DNA of 32,994 nt from Gammaproteobacteria bacterium (GCA_027366635.1 DAHXNE010000049.1:1-32994), one strand, 5' to 3'; positions 7,524-16,793 are shown, counted from the first letter of the stretch. Translations and numbers: made by a program. The notes: generated by a model from the letters alone, not told the origin.

Positions 7524-9389
7524 ATGAAGCGCAACAAGACCGCATTCGCCGGCGCCATTTCCGCCTGCCTGATGCTCACGGCGCACGCCGGCGTGGCCCC
7601 GGCCGTGCCCCGAGTCAATTACCGGATCATCGAGCAGTCGATCGCGCTGCATGTCGACGCCGACGGCGGCTACACTGAGACCGTCACGCGCGTGGTGCAG
7701 CCGCTGACGATTGCCGGGGTGTCGGCGGTGGGGCATGTGGAGATCGCCTATCCGGCCAATTTCGCCACGGTCAAGGTTCTCGATGCCTACACCGAAACCG
7801 TCACTCACCAGCGCGTCAACGTGACGGCGTCACAGATCCTAAATCAATCGACGCCGACGGCGGTGCAGGCGCCGTTTCTCAGTGATGGGCACGTGATGAG
7901 CCTGTTGTACTCGGCGGTGACGCCCGGCGCCGAGGTGCACCTGAAGTATGTCGAAGCGTTCAAGCGCCCGTATCTGCCCGGCGTATATGCGGTTTCCGAG
8001 GTCCTGGCGCCGCAGATCCCCGTGCGGGCCACTAACATCAGCATCACTGCGCCGAGCCGCATGCATCTATACTACCGTGCTCGCGGGGCATGGCACGCGA
8101 CGCGCACGCACGACGGAAACTTGCACACACTGACGGCGAGCGCGGCCTGGCACGCGGTGGAGTTTCCGCCGATGGCTGCCGCCGCCATCACCCAGTACGC
8201 GCCGATGGCGGTGATCAGCACGGCCGGCAACTGGCGGACGGTCGCGCGGGCCTATGATCGACTTGCAGGCAATGCGGCGAGCGCGACCCCGCAGATTCGT
8301 GCGACCGCACGCAAGGTGGCTGGCGGAGCCAGCGGCGAGGCGGCCGTGGCGCGCATCTATCACTGGATGCAGCAGAACGTTCAGTCGGTGAGCGTCGATT
8401 ATCATCACGCCGGACTACGGCCCCCGAGCGCGCAGAATACGCTCGCGCGAAGCGTTGGGGACAGCAATGCGAACGCGACCCTGCTGTGCGCTCTGCTGCG
8501 CGCTCGAGGTATCGCCGCAGTGCCGGCGATGATCTCGCCCGCCGCGCGCTTCGTGCCGTATCCCGGCGCCGATCCATTCGCGTTCAATCATTTCCTGGCG
8601 TACGTGCCGGCCTATCACCTGTTCCTCGATACCAGCGCGCGCTATGCCGGCATCGCGGCCTTGCCCGCCGAGGACCAGGGACGGCCGGTGCTGATCACCG
8701 GACCGGATCCGCGGCTGGCGCGCACCCCCGGTCCCGTGCCAGGGATGGTTGAGACGCGCGAGGTGCAAAGTCTGACGCTCAAGGCGAACGGTGACATCGA
8801 TGGGCGCAGCACGATTACCGCCGCCGGCTGGCGTGCCATGCAGGTGCGTCGTGACGTGCTGAGCGATCGCAGCGGCCGGCGTTTGCAGCGGTTCATGCAG
8901 AACAATTTCTACCTGAGCGGCGACGCCGGCTCCATGCACGTGGTCGCGGTGCGCAATCGCGAGGATCTGGACAAGCCGGTGCGGATCATTTTGCGCTGGC
9001 AAGACAGCGGCGCGGCAATTCCCGGCAAACAGATGGCTCTGCTGCTGCCCTCGCCGGGAGCCATTGCCGGGACACTGGTTGCATTCACCAGCCAAGCGAC
9101 GCGGGATGTGCCGAGCGTGCTGCAACCGGTCACCATCGAGCAGCGCATGCGCCTGCGTCTGCCGTCCGGCATGGCCCCGGAGCAGCTGCCGAGGGACCGC
9201 CGCGTGAGCGCACCATTCGGTGATTACCGGGTCAGTTACCGCTACGCCGATGGTGTGCTCGATGTCGAAAAGCGTCTGCATCTCACCCGGTTCGTGGTCA
9301 GCCCACGGGAGTACCCTGAGCTGCACAAGCTGGCTCTGGTCGCCGTCAGCGGTGAGCGCAAGGCGGTGGTGCTGCGCCGAGCTGAGTGA
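7524..9389 (+). CDS. Secreted DUF3857 / transglutaminase paralogue with Cys-to-Ser at the active site
   Basis: A 621-residue exported protein (signal peptide about 1-22, cut after AHA) with the same layout as its neighbour at 5611, including a shared block FLD-S/T followed later by RPVLITGPDPRLARTPG. The nucleophile motif, GDCKQHSTLL in the neighbour, here reads GDSNANATLL: Ser314 replaces Cys, and the basic residue after it is lost. His356 (AFNHFLAY) and Asp369 (LFLDTSARY) are still there with the same 13-residue spacing. A Cys at 322 on the following helix is not in nucleophile position. It may be a non-catalytic partner, a binding subunit, or a serine variant. Start ATG 7524 follows CAGGA with good spacing. 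Confidence 0.85.
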   Translation: MKRNKTAFAGAISACLMLTAHAGVAPAVPRVNYRIIEQSIALHVDADGGYTETVTRVVQPLTIAGVSAVGHVEIAYPANFATVKVLDAYTETVTHQRVNVTASQILNQSTPTAVQAPFLSDGHVMSLLYSAVTPGAEVHLKYVEAFKRPYLPGVYAVSEVLAPQIPVRATNISITAPSRMHLYYRARGAWHATRTHDGNLHTLTASAAWHAVEFPPMAAAAITQYAPMAVISTAGNWRTVARAYDRLAGNAASATPQIRATARKVAGGASGEAAVARIYHWMQQNVQSVSVDYHHAGLRPPSAQNTLARSVGDSNANATLLCALLRARGIAAVPAMISPAARFVPYPGADPFAFNHFLAYVPAYHLFLDTSARYAGIAALPAEDQGRPVLITGPDPRLARTPGPVPGMVETREVQSLTLKANGDIDGRSTITAAGWRAMQVRRDVLSDRSGRRLQRFMQNNFYLSGDAGSMHVVAVRNREDLDKPVRIILRWQDSGAAIPGKQMALLLPSPGAIAGTLVAFTSQATRDVPSVLQPVTIEQRMRLRLPSGMAPEQLPRDRRVSAPFGDYRVSYRYADGVLDVEKRLHLTRFVVSPREYPELHKLALVAVSGERKAVVLRRAE

Positions 9390-9451
9390 AGAAACTGCGT
9401 GCCGATGGACGTCCGCGCGGCGATCATCCGCCGGCGACCGTCCGCGCAGCG

Positions 9452-11086
9452 CTACGGAACTTCAAGCTTCTCCGGGCGCGCCAGCGATTCCACCCCGCTT
9501 GAGGCGAGGGTTTTGACGAACTCGGCGCAGCGTTGCGCGGCCTCGCTGCCTTGCCCGGCGCCGATTGCGGCCCACAGCACCCCGAGGCTGAAGCCGGCGA
9601 TGACCCACATGCCGGTGAAGAACCCAAACGCGCCCGTTCCCCCCATCGTGCCGATGGGACCGAGGTAGCTGATCAGCCACATGCCGCCGAGATAGGGTGG
9701 AATCCACCACGCGTGCCGCCACCCCAGTTGCGTCAACGGCTGGCGACGCACGCCGAGATACCACGACAGATACGCGGCGATATAGGCGAATACCGCTCCG
9801 AGCATCCACCGGACGATGTCGTACCCTGTCCAATAGATGATCCAGTTGGAAACGACGAAGGCCACGCTCGAGACGAGGCCGGCGGCCCGCAGGCGGAAAG
9901 GTCGCGGCGCCTGCGGTAAAGCCCGGCGCAGCCGCAGAAGAATCACCGGCCCGATGCTGAATGAGAGCACGGCGACGAGCGAGACGGCCGATACCAACTT
10001 CTGCCACGACGGGAACGGAAAGAAGAACAGTACGCCGACGAGGTAGGTCACGATGAGGCCGACCCAGGGAACCCCCTGCCGGCTGAGCTTGACGACCTGC
10101 TTCGGCGCGCTGCCCATTTCGCCCGCGGCCATGATGACGCGCGGGCTCGAGGTGACGTAGATGAATGCCGTGCCGAGCGGCGAGATCAATGCGTCAACGT
10201 AGAGAAGCACCGCCCACCAAAACGCTCCGACGGCCATGGCGAGCGCGGCCAGCGGGCCAAACATGCCGGCGAACTGCAGGTGTGCCCATCCGTCGCGCAG
10301 CTCCCCCGGCTGCAGCGCCGTGATGAACGAAACCTGCAGGCCGACGTACACCAGCATAGCGATCAGCACCGAGCTGATCAGCGCGATGGGCACGTAGCGG
10401 CCTGGGTTGCGGGTCTCGCCGGCGAGCGCAATGGCCTGCTGGAAGCCGAAGAAGCTGAACACGACGCCGGCGGTGGCTACCGCCGTGAACACCCCGCTCA
10501 CCGGCGTGCTGTGGATATGGGCGAGCAAGTTCTGCGGATGGAACGAATAGGCCATCAGCACGCCGATGGTCGCGATCGGGATGATGAGCTTCCACCAGGT
10601 GGCCGCACTGTTGATGGCGATGACCCAGCGAATGGCCAGGAAGTTCAGTGCCACGACGGCGGCCAGTACCAGCGTCGCCGCGCTCATGCCGGTCGCGGTC
10701 ATCATTCCCGTGTGGGGCTGAATCAACCCCGGCATATAGTTGTTGGCATAGGTGAGGATCGCGCTGACCTCTACGGGCGGCACGGACACGGAGGTGAGAA
10801 ACAGGATCCAGCTCCAGATCTTTCCGGCTAGATCGCCGTGACTCACGTACGTCATGTGCACTAGCGCGCCCGAGTTCGGGAACATCGTGGTGAGTTCGGC
10901 GAACACGAACGCCAGAAGTAGCACGGCCGCCGCGCCGATGATCCACGACAAGACGCTCCACGGTCCGGCTTGGACGGCGGCATGCAGTGCGCCGAATAGC
11001 CAGCCGGAGCCGATGGTGCTGCCGAGCGCGACGTACAGAATGCCGATGAGCCCTGCGTCGCGCCGCAGTCGTGTTGGACGCGTCAT
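9452..11086 (-). CDS. APC-superfamily amino acid permease
   Basis: A 544-residue inner-membrane transporter from the ATG at 11086. The first helix has the unwound substrate motif of amino acid-polyamine-organocation carriers (LYVALGSTIGSGWLFG), followed by about 12-13 more hydrophobic segments; FFGFQQAIALAGETRNPGRYVP is the conserved helix 6-loop region, trimmed here to FGFQQAIALAGETRNP. It would take up amino acids or amines with protons. The open frame extends 112 residues upstream of 11086, but that part is polar and Arg-rich and has no transporter character. The gene ends 62 bases from the convergent transglutaminase paralogue and stands alone as a transcription unit. Substrate unknown. 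Confidence 0.85.
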   Translation of the reverse strand: MTRPTRLRRDAGLIGILYVALGSTIGSGWLFGALHAAVQAGPWSVLSWIIGAAAVLLLAFVFAELTTMFPNSGALVHMTYVSHGDLAGKIWSWILFLTSVSVPPVEVSAILTYANNYMPGLIQPHTGMMTATGMSAATLVLAAVVALNFLAIRWVIAINSAATWWKLIIPIATIGVLMAYSFHPQNLLAHIHSTPVSGVFTAVATAGVVFSFFGFQQAIALAGETRNPGRYVPIALISSVLIAMLVYVGLQVSFITALQPGELRDGWAHLQFAGMFGPLAALAMAVGAFWWAVLLYVDALISPLGTAFIYVTSSPRVIMAAGEMGSAPKQVVKLSRQGVPWVGLIVTYLVGVLFFFPFPSWQKLVSAVSLVAVLSFSIGPVILLRLRRALPQAPRPFRLRAAGLVSSVAFVVSNWIIYWTGYDIVRWMLGAVFAYIAAYLSWYLGVRRQPLTQLGWRHAWWIPPYLGGMWLISYLGPIGTMGGTGAFGFFTGMWVIAGFSLGVLWAAIGAGQGSEAAQRCAEFVKTLASSGVESLARPEKLEVP

Positions 11087-11415
11087 TCTTTTCCTCGGCC
11101 CGGCCGGTCGGCCCACTGGGATGCCTATTTCAGCATACGGTCGGGAAAATGGCTTGTCGTGAAATCGAGCGGCGAGCGGAGCACGGGGCGAGTCGGCCCT
11201 ATTCCCGGTCCAGCTGCTCCGTGGTGCCTGCTCGGCACCCGCGGCCGGCGCCAATCGGGCCGCATCGCCGATGGCGGCCGACTGCCGCGACAGCAGGCCG
11301 ACCGGCCTGTGGGCGAGGGGACGTCGCGCTCGGTGCCGAGACCTGGTCTGCCGGCGTGTATAATTCCCGCCGCGCACCAACACATGCGATGCGTTCAGCC
11401 GGGCTTCGGAGTGCG

Positions 11416-11808
11416 ATGTCAATGATCCAAAGCTTCAGTGACCATGCGGCCAATGAGCGGACGTTCCTCGCCTGGGTGCGGACCGGTATCGCGGTCATCG
11501 CCTTCGGCTTCGTCATCGAGAAATTCGATCTCTTTCTGATCACGCTGGAGCGGACCGCGGCGGGACTCGGATCCCGGCTCAAGGTCGCCCACCTCTCCGG
11601 CGGTCCCCTCGGCCGTTACGACGGTCTGGCGTTCATCGGCGTCGGAATCCTGATCATCGTGCTGGCCGCGATACGCTTCATGCGCACTACCGCCCTGATC
11701 GACGATCCGAAGCCGCATCCCGCCACGGGCGTGCGCGCCGAATTGATCGTGTCGGCGATCCTGGTGGTGCTGGTCGCGGGCTACAGTGTCTACCTCGCTA
11801 TCACCTGA
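11416..11808 (+). CDS. DUF202 / YidH-family inner membrane protein
   Basis: A 130-residue protein with three membrane segments. The N-terminus has the DUF202 hallmark: FSDHAANERTFLAWVRTGIA, then a hydrophobic helix, a soluble loop, and two further helices near residues 65-85 and 108-128. YidH-like proteins are widespread inner-membrane proteins of unknown function. ATG 11416 is chosen because the hallmark starts just after it; the upstream part of the frame is low-quality sequence. It appears monocistronic. Confidence 0.8.
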   Translation: MSMIQSFSDHAANERTFLAWVRTGIAVIAFGFVIEKFDLFLITLERTAAGLGSRLKVAHLSGGPLGRYDGLAFIGVGILIIVLAAIRFMRTTALIDDPKPHPATGVRAELIVSAILVVLVAGYSVYLAIT

Positions 11809-12203
11809 GCGGCACGTGATGAGCGCCGCCGGATGGCCAGGCGATCCGGGGCGCAGCGGCAGGCGGGACCGCGCTGCCGATGTCGGCCGAAGGGGGGCGC
11901 AAGCGATTGTCGCCGCCGCCCGCGCCGCCCGTATGCGCGGTGCTTTTACGGTGTGCCGCGGCGGGGTGGGTCGGAGTATCGACGAACGCCGCGCGGACAC
12001 GCCTGTGGCGCGTCCGTGCGGGCCGCCCAGAGCCTCGCCCGGGTGCGCGTACGGGGGCGGGCTGGAATCGATCCTTTCGGGCCCGGGCTACGCGCTGCCG
12101 CCGCGCAGCGCCGCGCCAGCCGTTATCTAGTGAGAACTGACTTGCAGAGGAAATGTCATCTTCGGGCTCCGAACGCTCGAGGTGGAGCGCGCCGTTGTTC
12201 GCC
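11809..12203. other. Intergenic, about 395 bases, nothing supported
   Basis: Several plus-strand frames are open here, but all are Arg/Pro/Ala-rich as expected from GC-rich non-coding DNA, with no domain or credible ribosome binding site. No clear terminator hairpin was found for either the DUF202 gene or the convergent CBS gene. Confidence 0.4.
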
Positions 12204-12683
12204 TCATGCCGCGGCCAGTGAATGACGCCGCGCCGCGCAGATCACCGCCAGAGTATTGCCGAGGTCTGTCTCGGTGACTTCCTTGCGCGGCAGGACGCGC
12301 TCGCGCACCGCCTCGCGCGCCAAGTCGGCGAGGGAGAGCATCCCGAGCAGCGCCCCGTCTGCGTTCACCACCGGCAGGCGCCGCACGCGAGCCTCGCGCA
12401 TGATGCGCTCGGCCTGGGCGAAGGAGTCCGAGGGTCGGCACGTCGTCAGCGACTTCGACATCGCATCGCTGACGCGCAGATCGTTCAATGCCTTGCCTTG
12501 AAACAGCGCGTCCATGCAGATGTCCCGATCCGTGATCATGCCGATGACGCGGTGTGCGCCGTCGCCGGAGCACACCGGAATGCAACCGCAGTCGTGCTCC
12601 CACATCAGCCGCGCGGCATCGGCGAGCGAATCGCCAGGTTGACACGCTTGACTCCTTCGGGTCATGAGATTTTCGACGAGCAT
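12204..12683 (-). CDS. CBS-domain pair protein
   Basis: A 159-residue cytoplasmic protein made of two CBS repeats: about 8-62 (ending VIGMITDRDICMD) and 73-127 (ending LLGMLSLADLAREA). Paired CBS domains bind adenine nucleotides or SAM and report energy or redox state; with no attached catalytic domain it probably acts on a partner. The start ATG 12683 is supported by AAGGAG eight bases upstream; an in-frame ATG 48 bases earlier lacks this. It lies 57 bases behind the UspA-type gene on the same strand, and such pairings are common in stress and low-oxygen gene sets of proteobacteria. Confidence 0.85.
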   Translation of the reverse strand: MLVENLMTRRSQACQPGDSLADAARLMWEHDCGCIPVCSGDGAHRVIGMITDRDICMDALFQGKALNDLRVSDAMSKSLTTCRPSDSFAQAERIMREARVRRLPVVNADGALLGMLSLADLAREAVRERVLPRKEVTETDLGNTLAVICAARRHSLAAA

Positions 12684-12740
12684 GATGGGATCTCCTTGAT
12701 GCATGTGTTTGATTTCGGTCGGATGAATCATGTGATTGCC

Positions 12741-13202
12741 TCACTCCCGGCCGGGCTTATCGACATGGCGGCGCAGCAGAACCGGAACGCGCGTGTGGCG
12801 CACGATGTACTCGGCATCGCTTCCGAGCACCAACCGCCGCACTCCTCGCCGGCCATGGGTGCCGCACACGATCAGATCCGCTCCCCACTGCTGCGCATGG
12901 CGTAGGATGGCCGCGCCCACCGGCGCGCCGATCTCATCGAGTAACGTGGATGTGGCTGTGAGTCCGGCGCCGCGAGCGCGCGTGTCGGCGGCATTGAGCA
13001 GTTCATCGCCGCTCTGACGCAGCGCTTCGACGATTTCCCCCGAATTGGTTCCGATGCTGTCCGGGGACATCATGACCAAGTCATTCAGAACGTGCAGCAG
13101 GCGCAGCTCCGCGCCCTGATCCTTGGCGAGCTTGATCGCCTCCTCGAGTCCGAGGTTGGATGAAGGACTGCCGTCAACGGGAACCAGGATGCGCGCGTAC
13201 AT
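12741..13202 (-). CDS. Universal stress protein, single-domain UspA type
   Basis: A 153-residue protein. It begins with the strand-loop ARILVPVDGSPSS and ends with the nucleotide-binding pattern GTHGRRGVRRLVLGSDAEYIV, matching G-2x-G-9x-G-S/T, so it is an ATP-binding class Usp. ATG 13202 is used because the fold begins immediately after it; the open frame upstream is not protein-like. It is the first gene of a two-gene unit with the CBS protein, divergent from the tandem Usp at 13708. A role in survival during starvation or oxygen limitation is inferred from family and context. Confidence 0.85.
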   Translation of the reverse strand: MYARILVPVDGSPSSNLGLEEAIKLAKDQGAELRLLHVLNDLVMMSPDSIGTNSGEIVEALRQSGDELLNAADTRARGAGLTATSTLLDEIGAPVGAAILRHAQQWGADLIVCGTHGRRGVRRLVLGSDAEYIVRHTRVPVLLRRHVDKPGRE

Positions 13203-13454
13203 TTGCTCAGCCTTGGTAGGAATGCCGCCGGGCCGATACCTCGGGGGCAGTCGGTGTCTATTGAGCCTGCTGAGGACAATGGCTCGCAGGCGGGTGATTT
13301 CCAATACGTACTTGCACCACTGCGGGGCTCTGACCGTGCCCGGATGCGGTCGATGGCGCGAGCCGGCAGCGGCCCGCAGGAATACCTGAGACCTCGAGCG
13401 GCCGGTTCCGGCGAGGCGCAAGGCGGTGCGCCGGGCCGAGCGCGGGCGTGCGGC

Positions 13455-13491
13455 CGACAACCGGAATTTACGTATTGGCGGCCGGTTGTCG
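13455..13491. promoter_or_regulatory. 10-bp perfect inverted repeat in the divergent usp intergenic region
   Basis: CGACAACCGG (13455-13464) and its exact complement (13482-13491) are separated by 17 bases. The position, between two divergent stress genes, suits a shared regulator site or a hairpin in a 5' leader. It does not resemble the FNR box TTGAT-N4-ATCAA. Confidence 0.4.
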
Positions 13492-13612
13492 CGTCGGGCA
13501 ATCTATCGACGGATCGATGAGTGCTGAGCAGGAGCGGGGAGTCGGTTGACATGCGTATCCAGATCGTTGCGGTGGAGCCACGGACGACGGACGCCACGCC
13601 CGGGTCCGGATC

Positions 13613-13711
13613 ATGAAGGCCGTGGTCGCGATCGATACGGACTCGTTCAATTCCCATCGCATTGCGCTGGTACGCGACCGAGGCGTACCCGCGCTGAGGT
13701 TCGCATCATGA
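13613..13711 (+). CDS. Possible 32-codon leader ORF overlapping the tandem usp gene
   Basis: An ATG at 13613 opens a 32-residue frame starting MKAVVAIDTDSF and ending at the TGA 13709-13711, which overlaps the ATG of the next gene (ATGA). The first residues look like a Usp first strand (xxVVAIDxD), so it could be a short coupled leader or the remnant of a degraded Usp domain. No strong ribosome binding site is visible. Confidence 0.3.
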   Translation: MKAVVAIDTDSFNSHRIALVRDRGVPALRFAS

Positions 13712-14685
13712 GCAAGCCGTGCTCCATCCTGGCGGTCGCGCAACGCGGCAAGTCCGATACAGTGCTGTTGGCCAAGGCGGCGGCACTGGCGCGCGTCTTC
13801 GGCTTCGGGCTGGAATTGTTTCTATGCGACGCCGAACAGGCCTACGCGCTGAAGCATTCCTACGCGCCGAGCGGACGCGCCTCTGGATTGAGCGACTGCG
13901 TGGCGCGCGCCCGGGACTATCTGCTCGAGCAGTGCAAGTTGATCGATCCGGCCGTTGGCAGCGTCGGGATTGACGCGGCCTGCGATAGCCCGCTGTATGA
14001 GGCGATCGTGGCCAAGGTGAGGCGCAGCCGGCCGAATCTGGTGATGAAGGCCGCGGGTGGATTCTCTCAGCGCAATCACAGCGTGTTCGATGAGAATGAT
14101 TGGCAGCTGATGCGCAGCTGTCCGGCGACGCTGGCGCTGGTGCAGGGCCGGCATTGGCGCAAACGCTTGCGCATCGCGGCGGCGATCGACGTATCGGCGC
14201 AGGAGACTGCAGGCCTGGCGGCGTCCATTGTGCGGATCGCGCGCCGCCTGGCGCTGGCGACCGGCGGAGAGTTGGATCTCATCTATGCCGAGCAGCAGTC
14301 AGTCGAGCATGCCGAAAGCCGTGCGCATGCCGGCAGGCTCCGCGACCTGGCGCGCCAGGCGGACCTCGATGAGCATCATGCGTACATTCTCCCGGGTCCT
14401 CCCGAGCGGGAGCTGGCCGCGTTCGCCGCGGGTCGGGACTATGATGTGCTCGCACTCGGCGCGTTGACACACCGCAAGGTCGCCGTGCAGCTGGTGGGAA
14501 ACCTCACCGCGATGCTCGTTGAGGCGCTCGATAGCGATTTCCTACTGATCACACCCGATTCGGCCCGGCATGCCGAGCGTGGGTTGCGGCGGGCGCGCAA
14601 TGGGGCGCCCGAGGACACGTCGGGCGAGCAGCAGGATGCGGCGATGCGGGCGTGGATTTGTTCCGGACCTGCGGTGCGCGGTTAG
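13708..14685 (+). CDS. Tandem-domain universal stress protein, UspE-like
   Basis: A 325-residue cytoplasmic protein with two Usp domains: the first about 1-150 (starting CSILAVAQRG, ending CPATLALVQG), the second about 155-300 (RIAAAIDVSAQE to LVGNLTAMLVEALDSDFLLI). This is the UspE architecture. The first domain lacks a clear ATP-binding glycine pattern; the second keeps only a degenerate form. ATG 13708 follows GAGG with fair spacing and overlaps the short ORF before it. The last 25 residues are a disordered-looking tail. It ends 12 bases from the convergent uup gene. UspE affects motility, adhesion and stress survival in enterics; here the role is inferred. Confidence 0.8.
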   Translation: MSKPCSILAVAQRGKSDTVLLAKAAALARVFGFGLELFLCDAEQAYALKHSYAPSGRASGLSDCVARARDYLLEQCKLIDPAVGSVGIDAACDSPLYEAIVAKVRRSRPNLVMKAAGGFSQRNHSVFDENDWQLMRSCPATLALVQGRHWRKRLRIAAAIDVSAQETAGLAASIVRIARRLALATGGELDLIYAEQQSVEHAESRAHAGRLRDLARQADLDEHHAYILPGPPERELAAFAAGRDYDVLALGALTHRKVAVQLVGNLTAMLVEALDSDFLLITPDSARHAERGLRRARNGAPEDTSGEQQDAAMRAWICSGPAVRG

Positions 14686-14697
14686 GCCAAAGAGTCA

Positions 14698-16554
14698 TCA
14701 CTGCTTCGCCGCGTCCTGGCGGACGTTCCCGGCGCGCGCCTCGAGCGCCTCCCACCGCTCGTAGAGGCGCTGCAGTTGCGCTGCGATATCCTGCACTCGC
14801 TGGCCGTCGGCGCGAACACGGTCCGGTTGCTGCGCGTGGTAGTTCGACTGGCTCAAGCGCGCGACGATTTCGCTCTGTTCGTGCTCCAGCGCTTCGATCT
14901 GCGCGGGCAGGGCCGCGAGTTCGCGGCCTTCCAGGTAGCCGAGCCGTCCGGATTTCTGGGTGCGTTTCGCCGCGGCGGGCTCGGCGGCGGAGCGTGCCGG
15001 CGCGGGCGCCTGGGGCCGCGGGGGCGGACGTTGGCGCAGCCAGTCGCTGTACCCGCCGACGTGTGTACGCCAGCGCCCATCTCCCTCCGCGGCGATTGTC
15101 TGGGTCACGATGTTGTCGAGGAAGCGCCGATCGTGACTGACCAGCAGCAGCGTGCCGGGGTAATCCTGCAGGTGCTGCTCAAGCAACTCCAAAGCGTCGA
15201 TGTCCAGGTCGTTTGTGGGCTCGTCGAGCACCAGCAGATTGGCGGGCCGGGCGAACAGGCGCGCCAGGAGCAACCGGTTGCGTTCGCCGCCGGAGAGCAT
15301 CTCGACCGGCGACTGCGCCCGATGGGGCGAGAAAAGGAAATCCCCAAGGTACGTGATTACGTGCTTGCGCTCCTCGCCGACTGTGATCCAGTCCGAGCCG
15401 GGACTGATTGCCTCTGCGACCGTCGCCCGTGGGTCGAGCTGCTCGCGCATCTGGTCGAAGTAGGCGATCTGCAGGTTCGTGCCCAAGCGCACGCTGCCGC
15501 GTTCCGGGGTGAGCGTCCCGAGGATGATGCGCAGGAGCGTCGACTTGCCCGCCCCGTTCGGGCCAATGAGGCCGACCCGATCGCGTCGCAGTATGCGTGT
15601 CGAGAAGTCCGCGATCAGGGTACGCGAAGCAAATGTCTGCCCGACGCCGATCAGTTCGGCGACCAGGTGGCCGGAGCGCTCGCCGGCATCGAGCGCGAGC
15701 TTGATACGGCCGATGCGATCGCGCCGTTCGGTGCGCTGCTGGCGCAACTGCTCCAGACGGCGCACACGTCCCTCGTTGCGGGTACGCCGGGCCTCGACGC
15801 CCTTGCGGATCCAGACCTCCTCCTGCCGCCAGAACTTCTCGAAGCGGCGCCGCGCCATGTCCTCGGCCGCCACCTCCTGCTCCCGGCGCGCCTCGTAGGC
15901 GGCGAAATTGCCGGGATAGGAGCGGATGACGCCGCGATCGAGCTCGACGATCCGTGTGGCGACGGCATCGAGAAATGCGCGGTCGTGCGTGACGACGATC
16001 GCGGCCGGCATCCTGCGGACGTGTTCTTCGAGCAGCGCGATGCCGTCGATGTCGAGATGATTGGTCGGCTCATCGAGCAGCAGCAGTTGGGGCTCGCAAG
16101 CCAGCGCCAAGGCCAGTGCGGCCCGCTTACGTTCCCCGCCTGAGCAGTCCTGGGGGCTCTCGCTACCCGTCAGACCGAGACGTTGCAGATATTCCTCCAG
16201 GCGCGAGTGCAGTTGCCAGCGCTCGCGGTCGTTACCATGCAACTGCTCCGGCGTGCAGCTGGAGGCATAAGCGAGCGTGCGCGCGCGCTCGATCAGGCTC
16301 TCGCGCACAGTCGGCGCCGGCGGGAGCTGCGGCTCCTGTTCGAGCAGCGCGAGGCGCAGGCCGGTGCGGCGCTGCATCTCGCCTGCATCGAGCGCCGTCA
16401 GGCCCGCAATGATCTTCAGTACGGTCGATTTCCCGGTCCCGTTGCGGCCGATGAATCCGAGCCGCTCATCGTCGCAGACCGTGAGGGCCGCGCCGTCGAG
16501 CAGGGGGCGGTCGCCGAAAGCGAGACAGGCTTCGCGTAATGTAATCAGGGACAT
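14698..16554 (-). CDS. uup: ABC-F family ATPase Uup
   Basis: A 618-residue soluble protein with two ABC ATPase domains and no membrane part. Domain 1: Walker A GRNGTGKS (36-43), signature SGGERKRAALA, Walker B LLLLDEPTNHLD. Domain 2: Walker A GPNGAGKS, signature LSGGERNRLLLARL, Walker B LLVLDEPTNDLD. The interdomain linker is long and basic (Arg-rich, around 240-285), and a C-terminal coiled-coil tail follows (about 550-618), which separates Uup from the shorter ABC-F proteins. Uup binds DNA and ribosomes and affects precise excision of transposons and ribosome quality. The first signature begins CSGGE instead of the usual LSGG. No good ribosome binding site is seen before ATG 16554. Confidence 0.9.
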   Translation of the reverse strand: MSLITLREACLAFGDRPLLDGAALTVCDDERLGFIGRNGTGKSTVLKIIAGLTALDAGEMQRRTGLRLALLEQEPQLPPAPTVRESLIERARTLAYASSCTPEQLHGNDRERWQLHSRLEEYLQRLGLTGSESPQDCSGGERKRAALALALACEPQLLLLDEPTNHLDIDGIALLEEHVRRMPAAIVVTHDRAFLDAVATRIVELDRGVIRSYPGNFAAYEARREQEVAAEDMARRRFEKFWRQEEVWIRKGVEARRTRNEGRVRRLEQLRQQRTERRDRIGRIKLALDAGERSGHLVAELIGVGQTFASRTLIADFSTRILRRDRVGLIGPNGAGKSTLLRIILGTLTPERGSVRLGTNLQIAYFDQMREQLDPRATVAEAISPGSDWITVGEERKHVITYLGDFLFSPHRAQSPVEMLSGGERNRLLLARLFARPANLLVLDEPTNDLDIDALELLEQHLQDYPGTLLLVSHDRRFLDNIVTQTIAAEGDGRWRTHVGGYSDWLRQRPPPRPQAPAPARSAAEPAAAKRTQKSGRLGYLEGRELAALPAQIEALEHEQSEIVARLSQSNYHAQQPDRVRADGQRVQDIAAQLQRLYERWEALEARAGNVRQDAAKQ

Positions 16555-16793
16555 CGGATGTGAAGAAGCGAAATGGACGCGCGGCCGACGGACCGGTATA
16601 GTGCACGGCGCAAGACTATACAGGCGCCAAGCGGTCTGCGCCTGCTTCGCTCGCGGTCAAGCCATTCCGGCTTCGCTTCGATTCCTAAAACACTCCCTTG
16701 CGGAGGCCGCCACGGCTTATCAGAAGGCCTGCTCGCAGCCTCCGGGCTTCGGGTGGTCGAGCCGTTCGCGCGAGTTTCTTTACCGAGGTATAC

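Noticed and set aside
8415-9326. Minus-strand frame opposite the second transglutaminase
   Set aside because: Same antisense character; no domain.
11819-12130. Plus-strand frame after the DUF202 gene
   Set aside because: Arg/Gly/Pro composition, no ribosome site, no similarity that I can name.
14776-16143. Plus-strand 455-codon frame opposite uup
   Set aside because: Antisense shadow; uup has all ABC motifs on the minus strand.
16555-16793. Riboswitch or cold-shock leader before rhlE
   Set aside because: The leader is long enough, but no cold-box or known aptamer pattern could be recognised by eye.
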